NCBI GenBank assembly: GCA_036850595.1
Contig: CM072158.1
Span: 21,150,044 to 21,214,043, forward strand
Length of the DNA: 64,000 nucleotides
Direction of reading: 5' to 3'
DNA from: Rhyacichthys aspro
Lineage: Eukaryota > Chordata > Actinopteri > Gobiiformes > Rhyacichthyidae
The translations under genes and the position numbers were made by a program. Positions within the stretch are counted from its first letter, which is position 1. Every line of letters begins with the position of its first letter. Shown in pieces: positions 11,816-24,600 of this stretch. Below the pieces are notes generated by a model. The model did not search any database and was not told the DNA's origin. It saw only the letters and a program-made list of their open reading frames with translations.

Positions 11816-12059
11816 GACTCATTTTTCTAAATTGGCAGGAGTGTATACCAGCTTGCCTCTCCAACAAGGCCTGGCTAGGAGAACACTTGGACTCCTTTAA
11901 CATGCAACAAGCAGCATGTTAAAGGATTTTGATAAAGGCAGGGGTGACCATTCATTCTGTAAGGATGTGTATTTGTTTATGATTGTCTGACTTTGTGAAT
12001 GATATAGAGAAGAAACAGTTTCATCTTTCTGTATTGCTGCCTGGTTTGTTAGCCCCTCC

Positions 12060-12350
12060 CTAAAAAAAAAGAAGAGACATGGCAGTGGTTATTATGATGA
12101 CAGCTGGAGGAAGGTGCTGATGAAGGCTAGAGTCACTTCACAGGCCCAGGACCGTCCGCTCAGAAAGGAGTGAAACCTACTGCCCTCTGGCCAGCGCAAG
12201 AGATGACTGCACATGCCCTTTACACCAAAAGTTGTGAAGCACTTACATGACACTGAGCAAGTGTGTGAATTGGACTATTTGCAACACTATTTTGGCACTT
12301 GTAAACAGTATGAAAAATGCAGTGCTTTTGTAAAAAGGATGTCCATTTGT
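12060..12350 (+). mobile_element. LINE 3'-end fragment
   Basis: The stretch around 12130-12210 translates to pieces ending LLPSGQRKR, close to the LLPSGRRYR signature near the C-terminus of L2-type LINE polyproteins. A short 3'UTR-like tail follows. It is heavily decayed. Confidence 0.5.
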
Positions 12351-13911
12351 AAACAATGAGTGTGTAAGCTATGAGTATTAATCCAAGTGAATATTTTTTG
12401 GCTTGATGTGACAGTGGGATCTGACTGGCACATCAGGGGCTCTTTCCCATATATAACTATGCTCTGATATTTAACTCTGCATGCACTAATAATAGCTGTA
12501 ATATTACCGTCCTACAGTCCAGATACAGTTAAACAGCCCACACCTTAGTCTGTTCTGTGACAGAGGAATGCAGTGGCACCAGCACCACTCCTCCCTGAAG
12601 CTGTCAACACTGCCTTTGACACACACCGCTTTATAAACGCCTCTATTCATTTATTATTACATTCAAGGACAAAGATTTTAATCTTCTCTGAAGCCACTTG
12701 GTCGTACCAGTTCAATAATAATCCACTCTGAATGGCCTGTCTGGAGGTTACAATGTGTATGTAGAACTACTACCTTGTGCAACCTAAGAAAACACATGCT
12801 GCAAAAAGAAATAAAATAACAAAATAAACGACTGCCATACTCTGATTTATTTAACTTCATTCAGTTCACAGCTGATCAGAAAATGTCTTGGAAAAACAGT
12901 GTGCAACTTGTTTATCATTCATTGTCACCTTTACTTCAATATTTCGGCAGCTTTGTTCAACATCACAAAAAAAAAAAAAAACTCTGTCCTTCATTAGAAA
13001 TACTTAAGCGTTTAGCTTCTTCATCCTAAATACATTTACAGCTGCTTGCAAGCATTTCAGCATTTGATTTTTGCACATTATGATAAAACACCTTCATAAA
13101 TACCCTTCTCACCCTTGACAATTACACTTTGTTTTAAAACTATTACACCTAATGACATAATGCAAACATGTCAGTTCATTGTGTGAGAATATGGCATTTG
13201 TTGTATGTGCTGCCAATGAGATATGGATTATTCACTACAGAAAATACAATGTTTACTAATTAACTATAACAATAACTTCACTTGTAAAGTGTGGTCAACA
13301 GTTCATCAATGATTAATAAGGCTGGAAATATACTTATATAACAATGTGTAATATTGACACATTCACATATGTCATGGATTGGACAAAACATAAATATGTA
13401 ATATAATTATGTGAGGTGAGATATTAAAACATATCAAAACCAACCAAAAAATAGTATAACTTGATGTTTGATGCGCCCTGAGGTTTGTATAGCAACAGTC
13501 ACAGTTATCCAAGTCAACCGCACTAACATAACAACTGCACCAGAGTCCTATTGAACCGCACCAAACATAGCAAGTGTGAACACACCCTTAATGAGGGACT
13601 AGGCTAAAACTCTTTAGACTTTGCAGATTATAATTTTATATCTCAGTAACTTTCTGTTCTTTTCCCCCTGTAATTAAATGTGGCATTGTAATTCTTATTG
13701 AACGTAAGCTCATTATTACTGACAATGACAAATGATTGAATGAACTATTTTCTATGTGAGATTTTTGAGCTCACAAACTCATGAAAATCCATCTCGTCCT
13801 GCTCCAACCAATGCGCTGCACTCAAAGATGTGCATTATATCCTACCATATGTTATGACATGATGATACGCTTGAAACTAGTTTTGCCTTCTATTTTTTAA
13901 CATTCACATAT
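12351..13911. other. Intergenic, no gene seen
   Basis: AT-rich sequence without recognisable exons. It includes a 15-base A run at about 12967 and the transposon-end-like repeat at 13460-13595 (listed separately). Confidence 0.5.
13460..13595. repeat. DNA-transposon-end-like repeat
   Basis: It ends in AAGTGTGAACACACCCTTAA. The same kind of end appears at about 31295 (GTTAGTTCACACTTGAC, opposite orientation) and about 46937 (CAAGTGTGAACACACCCTAA). Recurrence of a GTGTGAACACACCC end with variable interior suggests a family of small non-autonomous DNA elements. Confidence 0.5.
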
Positions 13912-13916
13912 ACATT

Positions 13917-13922
13917 TTTATT
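13917..13922 (-). terminator. Probable polyadenylation signal of the PRR15-like gene
   Basis: AATAAA on the minus strand, 459-464 bases past the stop codon at 14381. It is the first plausible canonical hexamer I noticed downstream of that gene. The cleavage site is not visible. Confidence 0.4.
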
Positions 13923-14380
13923 GTCCCCAGTTTAAGTAAGTATATTTCCAGCCAAAAAAATCCTTAGCACTTTGTCCACAACAACAGTCTTTGAGTGTAC
14001 AGCTAAGTCCATACTCAAATGTGTCCACACTACTCTGCTGATAAATGTGACCTGAGCGAAAAATTAAAATTCTGTGGAGGTGATGGATTAAGGACAGAGA
14101 AAAGGTGTGGATGGTATAGATAGATCAGATCATTCCAGTCATGTGACATGGCGTCACATCATTTTCTCAAAAGTGGACAGAGAGCAGGATTTGTTTGGAC
14201 ATAGCCTTATTAACATGTTAAATGTAGCACATATTCTTGTCCCTGCAGTAGTGGGTGAAAATATTAACGCTGCAATCATCATCATCAACATGCCTCACAA
14301 GACTTCACTTCATGAACCATCTCTTTCCTTCGAAGCACTGTGTAAAACAGTCTTTGCTCGTGACTCATTGCTCTGTCCTA

Positions 14381-14740
14381 TCACCGTACATCCTCCTTGC
14401 CCCCCACTCTTTCAGAGCCCTTGCTGTCGTGGATGGGCAGGCTCTGGCGGATCTTCCTCTTCTCCTTGAAACGTCCCGAGCGAGACACATTCATGTTGCG
14501 GCGACACGTCTTCTCGTTGAAGACTGACTCAAGCTGGGAGTCATCAAAGGTCTCATCACTCAGCAGGCTGGAGTTCTTGGAGTCAGAGGAGGCAACGTTC
14601 TGCTCTGGACTGGTCTTAGAAGTAGAGTCTTTGGGACGTGGGGCCCAGGGGTCAAAATCTGGTTCAATGGTGTGAGTCTCCTTAGAGCCACTCTTCTTCT
14701 TTGGGAGGAAGGCCTTCCACCACGGAGTACGCTCTGTCAT
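14381..14740 (-). CDS. prr15: PRR15/PRR15L family protein, 119 residues
   Basis: A single open frame of 119 residues whose two ends match the two conserved blocks of the family. Near the N-terminus is PWWKAFLPKKKSGSKE (residues 5-20), like the PWWKS..KKSK block. Near residues 79-99 is RRNMNVSRSGRFKEKRKIR, like RRNLKISRSGRFKEKRKVR of PRR15. The middle is Ser/Asp/Glu-rich and probably disordered. Length fits the family (human PRR15 129, PRR15L 101, from memory). The start is supported by the block position and by a splice acceptor (TGTCTTTAG) 6 bases upstream, so the coding region is one exon behind a 5'UTR intron. Function is poorly known; mammalian PRR15 has been linked to cell proliferation and differentiation. 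The C-terminal block looks more like PRR15 than PRR15L, but the paralogue is uncertain. Confidence 0.9.
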   Translation of the reverse strand: MTERTPWWKAFLPKKKSGSKETHTIEPDFDPWAPRPKDSTSKTSPEQNVASSDSKNSSLLSDETFDDSQLESVFNEKTCRRNMNVSRSGRFKEKRKIRQSLPIHDSKGSERVGGKEDVR

Positions 14741-17222
14741 CTTGGACTAAAGACACAACAGAGAAATAGAGTCACTACTAAAACATAGTATATATGTGGG
14801 TGGTTGACATATGAGCCAGTAAAAACAGTCCTAACATGGATAATACTTCTACTACTACTATCATAATGCTGCAAAGTGAAGTTATTTTTTAAGAACAAAA
14901 TCAAGTGATTGAGAAAATAGTCAGAGAAACTCTATCCAGAACTCTTACATGAGTCCTGAGAACTCCTAATAACACATCATGAATTAGTGAGGAAAACCTT
15001 AGTTTTTTTAATTGACTTCAAATGTATGAAAGATACAAGGCTCTGGACTGCCTTCCAAGGTCACATTGGTGCAGCTGACCACATTTGGTTGAACCAAGTA
15101 AATAAAACTCTGACTGGCCAATTACTTTCACATGGAAAGTGTAAATGTCTGTCACATGGAGCACATTGATATCACTGCAGTTTAACCAGTTCTTTGAGAT
15201 ACAGATATTGAGAGTGCTGATTTAGCAAAACATCAAGAGTCAAGAATCAAGGGTAAAGAAATGACTGTAAAAAGGAATGACACTATACAAAGAATCACGA
15301 AAAAACAACAGGAAACAAAACCATTTATGATTACCAAAGTAATCACAAAGTTGGGTCATATTTTTTAGCTTTTTGAAATATGCATCCCATTAAAATAGTT
15401 TGGGAAACACTAACTGTTTTTCTAACAGCTACACACCTGTCAGCCAATCAGAAAAGACTATTCAACCAGACCATATCAGAACAGAACTGGACTGGTGTCA
15501 CTTGTGTCATGGGCCACTTCTGGACAGCTTTGCTATTTTCTTCACTTCATTTCATCCCAAGAGAATTCCTTCACTTTGCAGTATCTGAAACCTTCATTTG
15601 TCAGTATTAATCAGTTTTTATTTTCTTAATTCTTTATGCAAACTCTCTCTGATGTGAATTGCTGGTCACATATTTGGCACAGACACCTCACTAACATATT
15701 CATATATTTATAAATACCATCGTAATTAATTCTTTAATGCTGCACCTACAAGAGGCATGTTTCCAGAAACACACCACAGTCTTACCTGACACTACCATAA
15801 GCCATTTTAATTATTCTGTCCAGAGGGCAGGTCTATGGCAATAGTACTCATACTCATTCCTCATTCCAATTCACTTGTTAACTTTGGCTTTTTTTCTAGT
15901 TTTATCTGTTTTTATTATGTCACTTTATGTTGTTTTCTTACTTTGATGTCTCCAGCTTGTGCAGCACTTTGGTCAAATGAGGTTGTTTTAAATGTGCTGC
16001 AGAAATAAAGTTTCACATTATACATACTCTCTACGCTATATCTGACAAATGGCATTACAGAAATTATTATCATAAATTCCATATATAGTGCTTAGATTTG
16101 CAACATAGGGTTTAAAATTGCCATCAAGATGAATAATATTGCATGAGCTGATGTATCACTGTATCGCTGTGTGACCCATGAGACCCTGCACTAAAACATG
16201 TACCAGCGTCTGAACCTGTCATTGTGTAACGCTCTCGAGTCACTTGTTTGGACCATTTACACAAACATTTTTGTAATATTTCCATCTACTGATCCTGTAA
16301 TTACAGCCGAGGCCCGGTTTGGAACTTCTCACCCTACTTTTGTTCAGCCCGGCAATAGCAATTAAATAGACATGACATAATTGAACCATTTACCATCAGT
16401 CGTGTATAGGCATAGTTTTCTGCCATGGAGTAGGAATGGTGCCAAAATCTGTAACTTATTGCATTGATTTAGAGGACAGTTCAAATATCTCTTTTATAAA
16501 AAGGACCTCAGTCAGAAAACTTGAAATATCTTCATTTATAAAACAGTCTGTAACATAGATGGCTGCTGTACTTAGAAAAATTGACAAGCAAATACCATAT
16601 AATTTCAATATGGTATTTGCTATATAATATCATATAAAGTTTACTGAAATAAGTTATAAATGTTTATAACCAAATTATGAATGGTTACTACCAATAGTGC
16701 AACATAATAAACGATTAAGTTCTGATTTAAAAAAAAGTATAAATAAAGTACATGACAATATACTATAATCATATAATATATTCATAATATGAATGTACTG
16801 GTCATATTGTTACAGATGTCCTGACCCCATTATATAATGCAAATGTGCTTTCATTTTAAACATAGAACATCCATAATTCCTTGGGTTCCAACTTAGAATA
16901 TTAATATATTATACTGTTCAGGTTCCCTTTTGTTTCCACTTGAATTTACTCCTAAGTAACACTAAATAAAAAAGTCTTATGTGACTTTATGGGAGTCTGT
17001 ATGATTTTAACAATGCATCACTCAGGCCTGTGCCCTTAATTGTGTCTTGAATGTGCGGCCTTTGCAGCAGGTAAAACAACTTCTCCCCAACTAATCCCGT
17101 GAAAAGCCAGTGTCAGCCTATTTCTTTGAAAAACTGGTTTCCAAAGTCGTGTGAACAACAGCCTCAGCAGTGATTTATCACGAGCGGACAATGCGCAAAA
17201 ACACCCCAAAATGGACGCTTAC

Positions 17223-17340
17223 CTGAGTTAGAACAGGTGCAGTCCGGACTTGTAACGATCCAATGTAAACGGTTGATCGAATTCAGATATCAATCAAAAT
17301 AAGTAGTCCTTCTTCTTCTTTAGTAGCTGTTCTCACCGCC
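17223..17340 (-). other. prr15: Probable 5'UTR exon of the PRR15-like gene
   Basis: On the minus strand a donor CTCAG|GTAAGC occurs at 17222/17223. It would pair with the acceptor at about 14747 to give an intron of about 2.5 kb ahead of the coding exon. The upstream end of the exon is a guess. The surroundings are richer in G+C and CpG than the rest of the region, as at a promoter. Confidence 0.5.
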
Positions 17341-17439
17341 ACCCTTCAAATATCATCAGTGTCCATTTTACGCGCGTAAACAAAACCTCTGCAACTCCCA
17401 ACTGCATTTCCTACATGTGTTAATGTTGCCAAATGTATC

Positions 17440-17640
17440 TTAGCGCTTTCCCACAAAGCCGCGGCCCTTTGGAGACATTTATAACGCGCTACTGGATCTG
17501 CAGGTTCCGCCTTCGAAACTCTGCTCGATAGCCACCTGCTCTCACACCTCATTGGGCGAGCTCCTACATTCTGTCACGTGAGCCTCTCAGGTGAATCCAT
17601 CGCGGCGTGGGTGGGGCTTGCGGTCGCCTGGCAACGTACC
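17440..17640 (-). promoter_or_regulatory. Possible promoter of the PRR15-like gene
   Basis: A locally CpG-rich stretch (GCCGCGG, ATCGCGGCG, AACGCGC) follows AT-rich DNA. On the minus strand GCGTTATAAATG at about 17478 could be a TATA box for transcription into the exon ending at 17223. This is inference from composition and position only. Confidence 0.35.
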
Positions 17641-18285
17641 TCAAGGGAACGTGCGCTTCTTCAATGACATATTAAAAAAAGAGTCCTTTGTACGAGGTGA
17701 ACCCAACCCTTTAAGCGTCTGAACGTCTTCTGCAGCGTGATGCAAAGGAATGGAATGGGGCAAAGAGAAGGTAATTCAGCTTCTATGATTAGCACAAATG
17801 ACCCAACAGGTTGGACTAAAGCCGTGAACCGGAGCTGAATCAATCTAGGATGCTTTGAAGAAGTATGTTATTAGACAAAAAAAAGTGCGTGCGACAGGAA
17901 GGAAGCAGGACGCGTCTTAAAACTGCAACACGACTCGAAACATGCAATTGTTGCTGTTGTAAGCCCACATTAAGAGAGGGGAAACAGTTTGACATGGCGC
18001 CAGTTTGAGTAGATTTAGGAGAACTGACACATGTGGCTCCATTGTCCTCCACATGCTCACTGTTTTTCCACAATCCACAAGTACTCGTGCCCCATTATTC
18101 CCATCTACAAATAGTAAAAATATGCTAATATAATATAACTATAAAATGCCTATTATATCCTTTTTGTTATTGCACAGACACAGGTAAATTACAACTAAAG
18201 TAGAAGCAAGTGATACCATGTGGAAGGAGCAATAAAAGGGCCCATGAAAAAAAATAAAAAACATAAATAGACTATGGCTCTATAA

Positions 18286-18815
18286 CAGGGGCAGGCAATT
18301 ATTTTTCCACAAGGGCCACATCAGAACCTAGGATTCTTGTGGAGGTCTGGGCCATCACGGTTAGTTTACGCTCAAAAAAACACATACTGTTAAAAGTTTG
18401 ACTCAAAAAACAGTAGTTAAGTTAAGTCTAGTCACCTGCAGAAACACTAATGATAACTGCTCCTTTTTCTGTGCGGCGGCTTTCAAACAAGGCCTGAACC
18501 AAGGAATCAGAATTGATCCTCAACAACGTTCACCAGGCACATAATACACTTTAACGATAACAGTCTATTCTAGTTTTCCCTCACTACACAAAAATACCTG
18601 CCTAACCTCAGCTGACAGAACACATACAGTTTATGAACAGAGTGAAAAGGTTATTGAGTATTATTGTTAACACTAATTGGCAAAGAGTCTTCACATTTGT
18701 ATTATGTACTGTACATTGTCTATTAATTTCTTTTCTGACACAAACCTCCTGAAGGCCAGACAGGGGTGGGTCAAAGGCCTGATGTAGGCCCCGGGCTTTA
18801 AAATGCCCAGGTCTG
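18286..18815. mobile_element. Non-autonomous hAT-like element
   Basis: The left end reads CAGGGGCAGGCAATTATTTT and continues CCACAAGGGCCACATCAGAA, a well-known fish hAT-type end. The right end reads AAATGCCCAGGTCTG, an imperfect inverted match to the left end. About 530 bp lie between, with no transposase. An 8-bp target duplication is not obvious. Confidence 0.6.
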
Positions 18816-20099
18816 CTCCAAAAGAAAGCCCACTTGTCTCCATTTGAATTCCATATGATCAGAATGATTTCAGAAGACAGAGAAGTTTAGGCAAAAGTCA
18901 GGGCTATTTAGACAAATAACATGGTGTTTAAAGTCAGTGTCAGATTTCCTGCAAATATGGACAGGATCAGGAAAATATACAAATACCTAAAGAAAATTAT
19001 GAAAACTATAAAAAAACAAAAACTAATAGACCAATGCTTCTAAGTGAGTGATTTCTTAGTATCTCTTGGTTTATTGTTCCATCCTGCTGGCAACATAATT
19101 ATAAGCTAAAAAATATAAAATTCATCCATCTGCTTAGTCCGTTAGGGGTCGCAGTTGGCTGGAGCCTATACCATCAGCTTGGGCCTGAGGTGGGTTACAC
19201 CCTGGACAATCGCCAGATCGCAGGGCTGACACTTATTTTATTAATTATTACTATACACATTATGCATACATACTTTTCAAACGGTGGTGGCTCAGCTGAT
19301 ATAATAAATACCACAGGAGAAGAGTGACAGTCCATTTATCTCACTCTTTGTCACCTCATTTTCTGTCTAACTGACAATAAAGGCTAAAAACATAAATATC
19401 TGTTTTTGCAACCTAACTCTTTATATATCAACTACATGCCAGGATTTTTGGCAGGTATGAAGAATTTATGTAAGAACGTTTTAAAAACAATATAGGATTT
19501 AATTGTTTATTTTAATTAATTTACAAAATGCTAAATGAATGAACAGAGCAAAATTCTATGACATCTGTGGTTAGTTTTCTAAATGAGTGGAACAGAACCT
19601 GCCCAAAAAACAAATTTTTTACTTTTACTTTTTATCTTATCTCCACACCAGCCTAAAATGTTGGCACAGTTCTTTAGTTTAATTAGTTTGTGGTGCTTAA
19701 ATTGAAGACAAATAGAGCAAGATCAGTGCCTTGTGCCACTCCTGCACAGCTTTTATAGATTTCAGTCTGACATACTGTTGTCTATATCTTAATACATGAC
19801 TTTGATTCATATTTTTAATACATATATTTAAAGCCGCTCTCAGGGGTCTTCAGTGTCAGAAACAATGTAACATTTGGTTCAGCTAAGCATCTTACCTTAG
19901 ATATGTAAGAAGTTTTCTGTTTTTTACACATGTATAAAATGCACCACAGTTACAGTGTATATGAGGATAGTTTGGAAATGCAATTTATTGTGTGTCTCTT
20001 ATGTGTGTCTGTGTTGGTATGATATTAGCAGGAGGTATTTCTGTGAGGAATCCCTGAAAGGTTTCTGTGGGCCGCTGCCAACAGGGAAGACCCATCCCA
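18816..20099. other. Intergenic, one short repeat, no gene
   Basis: Apart from the family B repeat at 19115-19240 I see no exon or RNA gene. The stretch is AT-rich. Confidence 0.5.
19115..19240 (+). repeat. Interspersed repeat family B, partial copy
   Basis: ATTCATCCATCTGCTTAGTC, GGTCGCAGTTGGCTGGAGCC and TACACCCTGGACAATCGCCA match the longer copy at 3010-3335. The copy stops near CGCAGGGCTGACACTTA. Confidence 0.8.
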
Positions 20100-21160
20100 T
20101 CATGCCTCAGCAGCTGATCTGAACAGAAACGCAGACAAAGGAATCCGGGAATGCCTGACGCTCTTCAGTGCAGTGAAAGTGCTTGCACCGGAAGGAATGT
20201 GTGCTGTCTCTGTCTCAGTCTGCTCCGTTTCTGGACGTCCCTCTTGTCCTGCCTGAAACCTCCAAGTCTGTGCCAACAAAGACACAAGTATCTGTGCCAC
20301 GTTTCTATATGGAAAACCAGGATAGTTTATTTCACTTCCCATTAGCTATTGCCTTACCATGGAAAAACACAAGAAAAAAGTACAGTTAGACCAAGAGTTT
20401 CAGTAACTGAGAGCCAGTACCTCATACAAAGGTAGACATTTTAATATAATATTTGTTTCTTTCTATTCAAACACACAGTGGGACATTGTTCTACTTTCCT
20501 AGCTAGAAATTCTCTTGACTGTCTCTAGATTTAGGGACAGTGTGGTCTTGTGTGGATTTTACCCATTCGACAAAATAGGTTATAGAAAAAATTTGAAAGT
20601 AGCACTTCCCAATCTTTTCCATTCATTCACAATTATGATGTTACTATGACAGACTGATTACTTTTTTGACTAGTTTTGTGACACTGATGAAAATGTTTTG
20701 TATTATTTAAGACTAAAGCTTTGTAAAAGGGGCCCCCAAGACATAGATAAAAGACATATAACCAAACATTTGCTAACACTTACCTTACACTCTCTAGCAC
20801 TAAAACCCATCCTTGTCACTGCAGAATGATAATAATAATGACATTCTATAATGTGGGGTGCACAGTGGCACTTCGGCCTCCAGGGTAAAAAGTAATTGAC
20901 CCCAGCTTTTCTTTCTGCAAGTCCTCCCCACGCTACCATGGATTCTCTATTGATACTGTATCTTCTTCGTCTTTATCTTTTTGCAAGACCGAAACCTGTC
21001 TTATCTCTTTTTACAGATTCAGTTGCTGGTTTGACACTGCCTGTTTTAGACCACAGTTGAATTGATCCACTCCACTTCTCTTACTGTACAGTGTGACAGA
21101 AACAGGTCATAGGTGATTTTAGTTGTTGTACCACAAAAAAATAAATAAATTCATGAATTC
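20100..21160. other. Intergenic, unrecognised short open frames only
   Basis: Two overlapping frames of 68-80 codons (20183-20389 plus, 20100-20342 minus) lie in a slightly GC-richer patch. Neither has recognisable motifs or convincing splice sites, so I do not call a gene. Confidence 0.4.
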
Positions 21161-21162
21161 AT

Positions 21163-21190
21163 TAATCAATCAATCAATCAATCAATCAAT
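21163..21190. repeat. (ATCA)n microsatellite
   Basis: About seven tandem ATCA units just after ATTCATTA. Confidence 0.9.
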
Positions 21191-21349
21191 TACACAATGG
21201 CTTAAAAAACATTGATTTAAACATTGATTTAAAGATCTTACCTGCTACAGCTGCCCAGAGAGGAAAAACTGAGCACTGCTAGGGGAGAAAACACACCACC
21301 CACTTTCCAATCATTACTATATGTACCATGTCCAATGATATGATGAAGA

Positions 21350-21620
21350 CAACCGTGGCCTTGAGGTTAGCTCAAAGGTTGCGGGTTCAATTCCCACCAC
21401 CGACGGGGATGTTGGTGGAGGGGGGTGAATGAGGAGCACTGTTATTTCACCATATAACCACGGCTGAGTGCCCTTGAGCAAGGCACCTAGCCCCCACTGC
21501 TCTCTGGGTGCCGGAAGGTGGCTGCCCACTCCTTCAGGTGTGTGGTGTGGTGCACTAACACTTGGTGTGGTATGTAAACTTCCCCTTGTGGGATTAATAA
21601 AGGTTTCTTAATCTTTTTAA
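21350..21620 (+). mobile_element. tRNA-derived SINE
   Basis: The head contains GTGGCCTTGAGGTTAGCTCA (A-box-like) and GCGGGTTCAATTCCCACC (B box, close to GGTTCGANNCC). A body follows with GCCCTTGAGCAAGGCACCTA and CTGGGTGCCGGAAGGTGGCT, common in teleost SINEs. The tail is CTTCCCCTTGTGGGATTAAT, then AAAGGTTTCTT. It is a near-complete copy in intergenic DNA. Confidence 0.8.
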
Positions 21621-24600
21621 ATTCTTAAAGACAATCCCATTATCTCCATTATGATCAATGATAATGATCGTGATCACCTAGGAGAGTCTCTATATTGTAT
21701 CAGTTCATCACATTCCTCTCAGTAAGCACAGCTTGTCTTACCCTTAGGCTTAGGCTCACTGAGAGAATATCAATAACTCAGATAGGCTCATAGCCGAAAC
21801 ATCCAAAGAAGTCCTCTACTATAAACTCTCAGAGCGTCAAGGACCTTGAAAGTTACTGTCACTTGAGGCAGAGGCATGTGACGTATGTGTTACAGAACTA
21901 AATTACTTTGCAAAGGAACTAATGCAGTTGCATGTTTTCAGCTCTGTTTCTAAAGTCAGTCTTTGTCAAAGTGACACTGGCAGTCATTGTACCAAGAGAT
22001 ACCTTACACTTACAGTGGTTCTCAAACTTCCCAAACTAAATATAACCTCAGTAAACATCTTTATGGCTGTAAAATACATATGTCTCACCTTATTAAACTT
22101 TATTTATAATAGTTTGTAATAGTTCACACGGGTCTGTTCCTTTTCTATAATAATGTAATATATTTAAGCTGGTTTAAGCGGTAAATGTAATAGGTTCTTG
22201 TTAATTCTTCTGTTTCTATTAGAAGGTGGCAACAAAGTGGGGTATCTGTTGACATTGGCACACTTTGTCTTTATAACTCTCCTTAAAGTTTCCGATAAAC
22301 AGACCAGTATTTATGAGTATCAGACCTTGACTGCTGACTGCTGGTTTATACATCCTCTGGGCTTGTTTCTAGATCTCAGGCTCCAATTCTGGCCCATTGT
22401 TTTCTCTCTGTAATTCCTCTGATGTATAGGACCATGCAAACTTTTTTCCTGTTTGTTTGTTTTCTTCCTGATCTTTCTTTCTCATGGCTTGTTGTTTCCC
22501 TTTGTTTATGTCACCCTTTGGATATTTGCAGCATTTTAGTGCTTTTTAGGCAAAAAATAATTTTTGGTCTTGGTTGGTCTTCAGACAGAGACAAGACTGA
22601 GTAAAAATGAGTTCAAGACAAGACCAAAACCTCTCTCAAAAGACCAAGACCAGTCTCAAATACTTATGAGGTAAGCACCTGGAACATGTTTCCCCACCTC
22701 CCAAATTGGGACCAGCACTGTGGCCAGAGCCTGGTTGACAGGATCCAGCACCTCCTGTATGACATTTAATTTGATTATTATTTTGAATTTTGAATAAATC
22801 GCACTCTGATTTATAATTCAGGCTGTAGAAATTGCCTGTTAAAATGGCACTGTTTTACCTACAAAAATACAGCCATTGTTGTGACGCCTTCATAGCAATA
22901 TTCTTCAATATACTTTGTTCTGTGACTTTTTATTCCAGCTCGGTGCTATGGGAACATGCCCCAAAGTCCCTCTCTGTGTTTCCTTACATCCATCTTTCCA
23001 AATTAAGCACTGGCCATAACTTTCAATCACCTAAAGTATGAATGCAAAATACCAGAAATGAATAGGCCTTTTGTAATTTTATAATTAATGGTTATTGCAT
23101 GAAGTGCTAAACAGGGCCAGTACAAATGGTACTATGGACACCAAGCATTCTGAATTGGGACATAAGAGGGTTTATATGAACATAATGCTACGGTGGTAAA
23201 AAATGACCCCTGCTAGTGTTAAACCACTGCCAAAGCATTAATACTCATAGGACTAGCACCAGGACTTAACATACTAAACCTTAGAACTACAAGTATTTAG
23301 CAAATATAACAATCACTCTAATCCCTCTGTCTATATTTAGCTGGAGTATTGTATGTTAATGGTTACTATGGCAGAGACAATGGTGTGACTCAGTGAAAGG
23401 ATAAACACTTCTCAGACTGTGGCTGATGACGGTGAGCTGCTGACATCACATATGAGCTGTGTACGTATGAGCCCATAGTCTTATTGTGAAAGAAAGTGTC
23501 CTCAGAGAACTGTGGGATGGAATAACAGGTTAAACCGAGGTGTGCTGAGCCTGGGAATGGAGCAAAGGCAGCCAGTCGGACAGGTAGGGTCAGATACAGG
23601 AAATCACCTGCTGGATACATAGACACGTACTTCTCAGACGGGACACTTCTCAGATACAACTCTGGTTCTCAGCAGCTGTCACGTCCAGACTCTTTTTTTA
23701 CCCTGTTCATTTAGTTGTGACCCACTAACCAAAACATAGGAATACTGGATATATTTTTATGTCTTTTTATTTTCTTTAAATCATTTGAGTTTCACGATTT
23801 ATGCTAGACACACAAACACACACACACACACACAATAGGAAGGAAAATTAAACCAGTGTTACATGCCTTTCCATTTCATTGGAAAACTATGTTATTTAGT
23901 GATTTAGTTATTTAGGAGATTTATCCTCACAAGATGGTAGTGTGCCCTGGTCGCACCAGCACGGTTTAATTTAATCTATGATTAGTGGTAAAACTAGTCT
24001 ATTTAAAACAACTTAAACCAGGTTTAAATTTAAACACGCTTGTGTTGCACCAATTAAAAATTAAACTGGGTTTAGAAAAACAGAGTTTAGTAACATTAAA
24101 CCAAGTTTAATGAGTTTGGGTATCAAACAATTGTTTTAATATAAATGTAAGCATAAAGAATGTCACAACAATTAACTGTCAGTAGTGTTTCTCTCGCTGC
24201 TCATATTCGGTCAAACAATTATAACAGTAAATGCGCTGCATTGTTTACTGTGACGTCTGACTAGTTAGCTAACAGCATGTTGATGCAGCTCACTCAGCAG
24301 AGCCTTTTTTCATAGTGACAAAACATTAGGTTAATTATGAGTTTGATATGTGCATTGCAGAGGATATATGGCCGTATAAACAGAATGAATAGTTGAAATG
24401 ACAAAGGTTTTGTCCAGTCTACAGTAAACACTGGCATTCTGCTGTCAGTGTGTAGATACCTTACAGTTACAGCAGCAGAGAAGCTATGACTGTGTTTCTC
24501 TGACTCCTGTTTGACACCGATTAAAAACATCTGTTTAGAATATATATATAAGGTATAAAGAGAGACTAACTGTCTCTTTAGACAGCAAGGCCCCAAAAAA

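Noticed and set aside
14107..14675. Plus-strand frames of 90-120 codons over the PRR15-like gene
   Set aside because: They are antisense shadows of the minus-strand coding region and have no motif.
21350..21425. A functional tRNA gene
   Set aside because: The A and B boxes belong to a SINE head; the cloverleaf is incomplete and a SINE body and tail follow.
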